From NCBI GenBank assembly GCA_016098155.1, contig JAAAJB010000317.1, positions 1-41,437 of the forward strand: a DNA stretch of 41,437 nt. Reading direction: 5' to 3'. Both the position numbers and the translations under genes were made by a program. Each line of letters begins with the position of its first letter. Position 1 is the first letter of the stretch. The notes below the pieces were generated by a model, which was not told the origin of the DNA, searched no databases, and was given only the letters and a program-made list of their open reading frames with translations. This DNA is from Actinomortierella ambigua. Taxonomy: Eukaryota > Mortierellomycota > Mortierellomycetes > Mortierellales > Mortierellaceae. Of this stretch, positions 33,301 through 41,437 are shown piece after piece.

Positions 33301-34299
33301 GAAAATGTAGATCACCAGTTGTCGGAGAGTCGCAGCCGCGGTGTTGTTGACAAAGACCACCCTCGAGTCCTGTAATCTGAAGCATAATAGAAGAGCCTGT
33401 TTGCGCCATATGAAAACAAAAGAGACGATCGTTAGGATATGTTGAGGTTGACCCTTCGCTGGGTCCGACCAATGCTCGCGCTGCCACGTGGGCATCATCT
33501 TACATCTGCCAGGTACTCTCCATGGACACGATAGTTGGTCAAGAGCGGAAGAATGGTCTGCAGGATCTTGAGCTGAATTTCCACTCCATGCGCCATGATG
33601 TCGCTCAGTGTTTTTAAGACTATCGGAATCGCAGCCTAACAATGGTGGAGATAATCATGGAATGTATTAGAAGTGTTTTTTTTTCTGGTTCGTCCATCCA
33701 TATTTGTCCCGGAAGCGAGGGATGACCCAAATGTTCAACGTCGTTGCACACTCATTCTTTTTAACCTACCTCTGGCATGGCGCGATGTGAGATGAGCTCA
33801 CGGAGACATCCAATCGAGATAGTGACCAGCTTCACGTTTTTGGTCTCGCAAGCAAGTAAGAAAGGTTTCAGGACATCCTGGTTCTGGCTGAGGACTAGAC
33901 GAAGGAGGTTGCAGGGTGTCGTTGGACAAAGTTAGAAGACAGTGGCTTCTGATATGCTTTTTTCCTCTTCACAACATCTCTTGGCAGGTAATGGTCAGTT
34001 TTCGTTACCTGTTGCTAGGTTGGTGGCGCCGCCTTGTCCAGGATGTCTTAGAAGTGCGATGACTCGTTCGGCGGCCTGTGATCGATTGATAGGAGATAGC
34101 CGATAACCGGTTATGAGTATCCTGGTCCACAACATGCTGGTCCTGGCTCTGGCTCTGGCCCTGGCCCTGGCCTCTCTAGCTCTCTTTCCATCCACTGCCC
34201 AGCCAAGTGTGCTACCTCCTTAATCTCTGGGTTCTTCCTGCGGGCCTCGTTGGACAGAGACACGAGTTCTGTCTGCAAGTAGGCAGCAATGCCACTCAT
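27369..34299 (-). CDS. MON2: MON2 homologue, Golgi/endosome trafficking scaffold
   Basis: Ten exons (minus): 34299-34216, 34075-34009, 33894-33770, 33635-33504, 33396-33261, 33162-32951, 32838-31279, 31166-29052, 28908-28688 and 28563-27369. All GT-AG junctions keep phase, giving 1948 aa. Residues 1-180 match the DCB region shared with large Sec7 Arf-GEFs (KNPEIKEAAERVIALLR; CFRLQDSRVVFVNNTAAATL, near residue 153). HUS-like sequence follows in exons 6-7, then HDS-type helical repeats. LGVAMRLRYKCPP and the PRLRHQEMLLVLKRLEQLR region near the end also fit Mon2. Mon2 has no Sec7 catalytic domain. In yeast it works with Dop1 and Neo1 on trans-Golgi/endosome membranes. Oddities are Ser/Gly-rich linkers, polyQ near residue 1050 and a His cluster near 1768, which make it longer than yeast Mon2 (about 1640). 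Confidence 0.93.
30264..30323 (-). repeat. CAG/CAA repeat coding polyglutamine in MON2
   Basis: Twenty codons, nineteen Gln and one Glu (CTC at 30282-30284 on the plus strand), mostly CAG on the coding strand. It lies in a linker between helical regions and is likely length-variable. Confidence 0.9.
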
Positions 34300-34714
34300 T
34301 GTGCAGAATGGCTGTGCTCAGAGCGTGATGAGGGTTAAGAGAGAGAGGGAGGAGAGAGGGGGGGGGGATGATGACACGTCTGGTCAGGGGAGGGGAAGGG
34401 ACAATCAATGCAGCTCCTCTGTTTCCTGTGTTCCCGTGAGATGATGGGTGTTGTTCAAACAGGAAAAGGGGACAGGAGGGGGGGAAAGTGGACTTAGATG
34501 TGATGTATGTGCAACGTGGTAAAGTGCAATGGCAAAAAAAAATGTGACGTGCTTCTGAACCCCTCGTGTCCTCTTCCCTTGCTCAGACACGCATGCCTAC
34601 ACGAGCTCATCCTGCTCACCCATTCAAGCACAAGAAGAAACGCAACACCAGCAGCAGCAGCAACAGCAGCAGCAGCAACAGCAACAGGAAAACTAGCTGC
34701 ACCAAAGAGAACGG
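34300..34714. promoter_or_regulatory. Bidirectional promoter region MON2/WDR7-like
   Basis: 415 bp separate the two start codons of head-to-head genes. The plus-strand leader holds an AGC/AAC triplet tract (about 34645-34689). An in-frame TAG at 34694-34696 supports ATG 34715 as the first usable start. I see no clear TATA box. G-rich runs lie near 34359-34368. Confidence 0.55.
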
Positions 34715-37700
34715 ATGGCGTCGTCGTCACTGTCGATTCCTATTACTTTCTGGGCACAAGGCTTACCAAAGGCACCCGTCTCGTGTGCACTGTCTTGTGC
34801 AGACTACCTTGTCCTTGGTTTACAAGATGGACTTCTCTGGATCCTCGACTGCCTGCCTGACGCGTCTGGGGCAGGTCTCTCAGTATGTGCTTAACCAATG
34901 CTCTCTCGCTGAAGCTCTGAAGTTCGAGTGCGTGTTGCCAATGCTGTGACTGATGATGAACAACCATGTTTGCCCTTTTCTTACTCGCGTCCGGGTATAG
35001 CTGTCATCTAGGAGCATTCTTGTCGGCCACAGCTCACCTATCACGGCACTGGCATCCATGGAGATGGACACTGACTCGAGGCAGCAGAGCGTTGTTGTCA
35101 GTGCCTCGGAAGATGGGTAACAAGCCATGGATCGTTAAGGTCTTCAGGGATTCGTTATGAACGAGAATGGTTCACCTACATCATTCATCATACTGACACC
35201 CATTAATGTTTACCGTCTAATAGAGAGGTGAAGAGGTGGAACCTAGCCGATGGGCGATGTCTACAGTCGAATGGCAAGGCCTTTTTTGGCATACCAACCC
35301 ACCTTGGGCCCCTTGCAGGACATGACAGTGTAATGCGCGACAACAGCATCCATGTGTCCGGAAGCACAGTCAAACAGCAGTGACGAGATAAGAAGACTCA
35401 TGCAAATGTTCTGGGTGGTTGGATTCATATAGAAAAAAGGAGACAGGAACCCAAGGTTCATCCTGTGTGCAGGCATGGCCAACGAAGCCTGTATCTTGGA
35501 CTCTACCTCGCTCGAGGTTCTTCGTGTCTGGGGAGGCCACACCGACTGGATCTTTGGCAATACATTGCAGCCAGAAGGTAACTCGATCGCCTCATGACTG
35601 GAATAAGGACTATGCACTTTTTTTTCACCAAGTGTACGCGCCTTCAGCCTCTGTCTCACATATTTCTTTCTTCTGAAACGTCATCAAGGCGATGGGCATT
35701 TCGGAAACCAGCTTTTATCAGCCTCCATGGATGGCAAGCTTGTCGATTGGCGCTTTGATGAGTCGCGACTCTCTGTTGTCAAATCACACACACACCAGCT
35801 GCAGTGTATGCAAGGAGACCCGATCATCAAACTTGTCGTATCGCCGTTGGATCCAAATGCGATCATAGTTCTCGGAAGAAAGACTGCCAAGGTATAGATA
35901 GGCACGCCAGTAGCACCAACCTCAATTCATTCATTGTTTTCGGATGATCCTAACCCAGCATCTCTTGATTATTCACCGACAGTGCCTTTCGGCTTTAGAC
36001 GGATACCAGACGACAAGGGCCTCGATATCAGCACCCAAAGGCGAGGCTTTCATATCGGCTGACTTTGTGAACGAACAGAACGTCGTACTCCAAACCAACG
36101 TAAGAGGTCTTCTTTACGAAAGGGCGAACGATGGAGCATACTCTTGACCGATTATAACCTAAAAGAGCCTCTATTTCGCGGATTTGGCTATTTTAGGTTG
36201 ATCGATTCTACATGTGCACCTTGGATGATGAGCCACATACCAAGGATCTGTCAAGGTAGAAGAGTGACTTTCTAAACCTATCCATGGCATGGAATGTTTG
36301 CACCGCCACTCACCCTTTGAAATTCGTTTGAATAGTGCTGATGGCCTTTCGATTCTTCATGGTATGATGTGTGGGAATTTTGTCCGCCTAGCGTGTACGC
36401 CCTCCGACGAGTTGCTAACTCATCTATTTCGTCCGCATATAGGAAGCGATGTCCACGTACCAAGTCGCGCGGTATGCCATAGAAGTGACAGGGGCAATCA
36501 CTGTCTGCTCGTTCAGAACAACGCTTCAGGACTGCAAGTTCGGATAGCTAGCGTTGCAAATGCCACGACATCAAAGGCGGAGACCCGAGGTAATAGCTTA
36601 AAAGGAAAGCTCAAGAGATACTCGACGCCTTTGCTGGATCACGAATGAAGCTAATCTCTATCCCGCTGTTAACCTTTAGATGTTGTCATTCGTCACAGTA
36701 ATGAATCACTGCCATCCTCTGGCGTCACCTGCTGCACAATGCTGGATGATACGCGCATAGCGCTTGGTCGAGGTACAGTTCTAGCATGACAATAGTTTGT
36801 TGTCTTCGTCAACATTGACCTCGCTGCTTATCGGATTTCGATACCTTTATCATGAATAGCGGACGGATCAATATGGGTTTGCCAGATTGAACAAGCCTTC
36901 GTTGTTCTGAGTGGTGGCAGCGTTGATACCATGATGGATGGGGTGAAAAAGCTTGAAGGTCATGTCAATGCGGTGACGTGTGTTTTTAGCACTGAAGAGC
37001 TACGCGAGCGCTCTTACCTCTTTTCAGGAGGCTCCGATGGGTCGGTTAGGATCTGGAACACAGAGTGAGTTCTACTCTGATTCTTTTAAGCTTCAATACC
37101 CTGGACTTCTGGATGTGTTTTTTTGTTCCCTCGCTTACGCTTAGTCCTAACACATTATGAATTTAGGACTTGTGAAGAGCTTGCATGTTTCAGGAACCAC
37201 AGTAGTAGCGTCAAGTTTTTTGTGCAAATTCCAGATGATGTCAATTCAAGGTTGCGGAAATGTATGGTGTCCATTGCCGAGGACTACTCGATCTCTGTCG
37301 TCTCCTTTGAGGAAATGAGCTGGTACGTCGTGCTCTTTTGAAGGATTTTTGCTCCATCTAGATTCCCATTGTAGTGTACTCGCAATTAACGCTTCTATTG
37401 ATTATACTACTAGCATCTACCTCTTTGGCGCCTACCAGCACCGTCTTGTCTCGATTCAGTGGAGGCCGCCAGAGGACTATGTTGTCCTATGCTATTCTGA
37501 TGGCGTAGCTTTGGTTTGGCAGGTAACTATGACCAGTCATGCAGAGAGGTCACAGAGTATAGCTTGGGTTCGCGATTCATTCTCACAAAGTCGAATATCA
37601 ATCAATGTCATTAGCTGCAGACAGGACACTTGGAGAGGACTATTACAGGTGAAGCAGCGAGAGAACTCATGGAGGATACCCGTTGGTCACAAAGGTGAGC

Positions 37701-40700
37701 ATCTTCAGTCATGTGTATTTGTCGAGACGTAGCCCCAACCTTCTATTGCTCGATTCCAAATTGCTGACATTATCTTCACCCTACCCTATTCCTTTAGTCG
37801 AGTAGTTGAAGAGCGCTGGCTACCATCTAAAAAGTTTATCGAGTGTTCAACCGACTCGATTGAAGGCTCCGGTGAGTGCATGGCCCCCATGAGAGTATGA
37901 TTCTATCTTGATACATACCTACAGACTTTGTTCTCACTGACTGTCAAAATTTTCATCTCTCGTCGCATATCTAGGGTCCGCTGGTATTCAATCACTTCTT
38001 GTTAATTGGCGGTTAATTCTCACCACTGTGGCTACCATCCGCGTTCCTGAGCCTATTACACTTCCAGTCACGTCTTCGCGTGGACCTCGAAGCCATGGGC
38101 CTCCCAAACGAATCGACACCCTGATTGGCGGCAACAAGCAGCATCATCGCTCGGTAAGCGAAACGCCGCGCCCTACTCCGCAGTCCTTGGACGATGGAAA
38201 GGATTCTACATCACCAGCTCTAGCTGCGAAGGCGCAGAACAGCTTGAACGCTGCCAAAGCTTTACTGGGGCTTTTGATCGTAGGGGACGATCCGCACTCA
38301 TTGTCCATTCGAACACTCTTTGGACTGGGCAAGCACCGAAGCAATGTTTCCATTGGCATGCGAGGGTATGAATATTTGTGTTGTTTTTTTTGGTGAATAT
38401 GTTGTTGGTTGTTGGGAAGATGAAAACACTGTGCACTCACATAACACTTGCTTTTACTGCCTGTACGTCACGTTAGTGTGCATGGCAACTACTCGTTGAT
38501 ATTTACCACTCTGCGAGGCCACAAAGAAGGATGGTGTACCTCACCGACACTTACAGCATCCCGTCTAATTGCCATCATCTCACTGGCAAGATCGATCGCC
38601 ACCGCACTCAGGATTGATGTTGACTTGGACACATGGACTCGAGGCTATTGCGATGCCTTACCTGACCATGTAGGACCCAAGTTTTGTGCACCATCTCTTT
38701 CCTTCCTCGCCAAGTACTGGCAGGACCCCCAGCGTAAGCATATGGTTCCTTTCTTACCAACAGCAAGAATCAGCGCATGTACTTTGAGTAGTACTCATTC
38801 TCAGCGCACCTTTTTTTTCTTTGTATAATAGCTGATATCCAAGAGGCAACCAAGATCATTATGCTTTCAACCCTTCGGGGCATGTCGAAAGCTGAACTCC
38901 AGCAAACGGTCAAATATTGGGCTGGCTATTGTAAGGGGGTTTTTTTTCCTTCGCCTCCATGGCTACATGTTTCTTGCACTAGGATACGACTTTCAGATAC
39001 TGACTTTTTTTTCAATGTGTCCTTTTTTTCCCTTAGTACCTGCTGCTGCTTCCCCGGAGAACTGCTCAACCCAGGTCATGGCACGTTCGGCAATCATCCT
39101 CGGAATTCTCGGTGCTGATAGCCCACATGCGCTCTCGGAAAGGTAAACGAGCATATCCGCCCCTCGTGCATCCTATCCAATGACTTGATTTGCACATGTG
39201 TAGTAGCAGTGGTGATGTACTAAATACAAGTACGACTCTTTTTCTTAGGACTCGCCAACTGGTTGGTTTATCCTTAACATTACTTCTGGATGAGGATTCA
39301 AGGCTCGCATACAAGATGGCAGCGATTGAGCTCATTGCACAAGGGTTTGCTACCTGGCAACCCTACTTGCGGGCAGATGCAGTACTCAAGACACTGTTTG
39401 CCAATGCTGTCGATATATCGCCCATGAACAAGTTTATCTCATTGCGGGCACGTAAGGCGGCAGGCCAGATCGCGACCATCAACCCGACCTTGTTTGTCAG
39501 CACGTTGATTCATGAGATTTCCGATGCCAAGATGATTGCTGAAAAAATCGGCTACATGAAACTTATCTCTTTCTTTGCAAGAAAGGTATGTTAAACCAAG
39601 ACCAGGTAGAAGTGGTGTGAACTAGTCCCGGAGGCATTCATTTGACTAACAAACCATTCTCCGATTTGGTACATGGGTACCTCTCTTTCTTATTCCTCTT
39701 CTTCTCCCGCATTATCTTTTTTTTTTTGTTTGAAAAAAAAATAGGACCCCAAAGTGTTCTACATTGGTGTGCAGCGTCTCGCCGAAGTGCTTGTCAAGGC
39801 CTTGGACCCAAGCAGCGCGGTTGTCCGAGAGGCGCTTCTGCCGGTCGCTACGTCTGTCCTAATGGATCTAGTTCACGGCTACCCGCAAATTGACTTTCAC
39901 AGTGGCACGCAAAAGTTAGCCGTCGGTACATTGGAGGGAGCCATTGTCGTTTATGATCTGCAGACGGCGACGCGATGGCAGATCCTCGAGGGTCATACAA
40001 CTCCGCTGAGCGCTGTGACTTTTTCCAAGGACGGTCGGACCATCGTCTCATGCGCTGTCCGCGAGGGCACGGTCAAGATCTGGCACCCAAACGTTGGGTT
40101 CTTGGGCATGTTACTCGGTGGCGGACATGGATTATGGAGCGCCACTACTGCCACCACCACAACGACGACCACGACGACTACCACCACGACCTCGGCCGTG
40201 ACGAATGCGGGGTCGGGCCCAGGGTCTGGATCGGGAGGCCCCGCTACGGCTGCCTCGGCGAGGAGGCCATCGTTCCAAGCAGCCAGTAGTAGTAGTAGCA
40301 GCATTGGCCATCAAGGGCAGAGATATGGCACAGGCGCGCATGATTCTACGGGCGCGTCTGCCAAGCCGCCGGTCTCTTCGAGCAGTACACTGGCGTCGCA
40401 CAAGTCGAACAAGACGTTTGACTTTGCACTTCATGACGATGGTGGAAATTCTGGTATGCAGAGGGGGAAAAAAAGGGGGGGGGGATAACAACAGAGGGGT
40501 GATAGTGGTACTGAAGGCCCACCAGACCTATACATATGTTACTTTGTACTGACCACACGACGTATTCTTACCCATTGGATGTATTTCGCGTTTTGATATT
40601 AATAGGACTAGACGACCCCGCGGTGCTACTGAGTCAAGTCCGATTCGATTGGCCGAGCGACCGAGTCGTCAGGTTGACGGTGCTTGACCATGTCATGACC

Positions 40701-40712
40701 TTCAACATTTAG
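34715..40712 (+). CDS. WDR7/rabconnectin-3 beta-like WD40 protein
   Basis: 21 exons: 34715-34882, 35001-35116, 35224-35329, 35433-35577, 35689-35891, 35983-36099, 36197-36255, 36336-36361, 36443-36589, 36680-36772, 36860-37064, 37167-37322, 37414-37694, 37803-37871, 37975-38365, 38477-38733, 38832-38930, 39037-39142, 39249-39585, 39745-40453 and 40606-40712. Every junction keeps phase, giving 1298 aa; the exon 3/4 and 13/14 borders are the least sure. N-terminal WD repeats include ILVGHSSPITAL..VVSASEDG, LEVLRVWGGHTDW, LEGHVNAVT and FSGGSDGSVRIWN. VKWRP-like IQWRPPEDYVVLCYSDGVAL follows, then a helical middle (LAKYWQDPQ), and a C-terminal WD pair (LEGHTTPLSAVTFSKDGRT). This order matches WDR7. 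With DMXL/Rav1 proteins it regulates V-ATPase assembly on endosomes and Golgi. A Thr/Ser-rich insert lies in exon 20. Confidence 0.85.
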
Positions 40713-41274
40713 GTGTCTGCATAGAACACGGTGCTTTGATAGGTCTCTGCATAGGAAAACATGACTAGTTGACTTGAAATGTGACGACACTGAATGCATG
40801 TGCTGGGACAGAGGGCAGCAGACCGTGTAAAGAAGTAAAAATTGCGGATGGCATGGAGGCAAATACGCAATGGCTAAGAATGAGACCTTCACTCGCAGTC
40901 GGATAGTACAGTAAGGGTTTCATGGTCATCGGCGGAGAGGACAAATGAGTATCTGTTTAGTTACCAAGGACATATATCAAATAGAAGCGTAGCCGCCTAG
41001 GAGATGATGCCATTGAGGATATTGGTTTCTTCCACTACACAAAGATAGTAGCATAGCAACATAAATAGCTATGGTACGTATCGCTACAGAAGAAACATTG
41101 TGAGTAAAGTACCACTACGCCGGAGTGTACGGTACTCATCACTACTTTCGGCCCCTTCTCTTTTCCAACCTCCCTTTGTATCGATGTCTCGGATGTTGAC
41201 CTTTGGTATTGTTCTTCGATGCCACCCCTTGACATCGCTCCTCTCTGTATGCCTTTGTACAGCACTCCGTCCCT
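40713..41274. other. 3' flank of WDR7-like gene, no gene seen
   Basis: Short open frames only. I see no recognisable protein, RNA gene or repeat. Confidence 0.45.
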
Positions 41275-41284
41275 TATATAAATA
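41275..41284 (+). promoter_or_regulatory. TATA box of a gene starting beyond the window
   Basis: TATATAAATA is followed by about 150 bases of C/A-rich, ATG-poor leader-like sequence that runs to the window end (ACACCAACCCAACACTCAGC). It is consistent with a plus-strand promoter and 5' leader; the gene itself is not visible. Confidence 0.4.
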
Positions 41285-41437
41285 CGCAAGAGTTCCTCCT
41301 GTATCGCCCAATCTAGCCCCAAGATTCTCAAGTCCCGAACAACACCGAGAACCCTCCAAGAAGACCTGTGAACCGTACGCAGAGCAACAACATCCAGGCC
41401 GTTTCTCTCAGCCTCGCACACCAACCCAACACTCAGC

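Noticed and set aside
41035..41424. 129-codon minus-strand open frame at the window end
   Set aside because: It overlaps a plus-strand TATA box and leader-like sequence and has no recognisable domain.
1..41437. CRISPR arrays, operons or bacterial-type ribosome binding sites
   Set aside because: The window is spliced eukaryotic DNA, and no direct repeats with regular unique spacers were seen apart from the three palindromes at 20461-20602.

Overview
The window reads as genomic DNA of an early-diverging filamentous fungus. Genes have short GT-AG introns (about 60-200 bases) with GTAAGT/GTATG donors, and base composition is close to balanced. A kinase/Sel1 repeat family is expanded, there is an eisosome Pil1/Lsp1-type BAR protein, and there is a WDR7-type rabconnectin-3 beta subunit of the kind yeast lacks. 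Mortierellomycotina is my best guess; this is inferred from gene content and composition, not proven. The assembly has one run of N at 21568-21577.

Region 1 (1-10.7 kb) is a Sel1-repeat cluster. It holds the 3' part of a protein kinase fused to Sel1 repeats (+), then Sel1 genes at 3287-4664 (-), 4952-7501 (+), 7979-9388 (+) and 9532-10696 (+). A sixth member lies at 22710-25394 (-) with a damaged C-terminus. In the four intact clustered Sel1 genes the open frame begins exactly at a phase-0 splice acceptor, and an upstream ATG is followed immediately by a GTATG or GTAAT donor. I therefore propose that their first coding exon is only the start codon.

Region 2 (10.8-17.6 kb) carries a four-exon Pil1/Lsp1-type BAR protein with a long disordered, proline-rich tail (-), a 1.5-kb non-coding stretch, and a five-exon cytochrome P450 resembling fatty-acid hydroxylases (+).

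Region 3 (17.6-27.3 kb) is mostly decayed mobile-element DNA and gene fragments. It has an RNase H-like retroelement remnant, GC-rich short repeats, an orphan exon pair, a broken hAT transposase with a candidate terminal end made of evenly spaced CAAACGTTTG palindromes, and a perfect 35-bp inverted repeat abutting the assembly gap. The sixth Sel1 gene and a small unrecognised gene also lie here.

Region 4 (27.4-40.7 kb) is a head-to-head pair of conserved endomembrane genes. MON2 (-) has ten exons and 1948 aa, and acts in Golgi/endosome traffic. A WDR7/rabconnectin-3 beta homologue (+) has 21 exons and 1298 aa, and belongs to V-ATPase assembly and regulation. They share a 415-bp intergenic promoter region. 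All proposed exon junctions keep phase from start to stop. The last 0.7 kb has no gene but ends in a TATA box and leader-like sequence, suggesting a further gene beyond the window.
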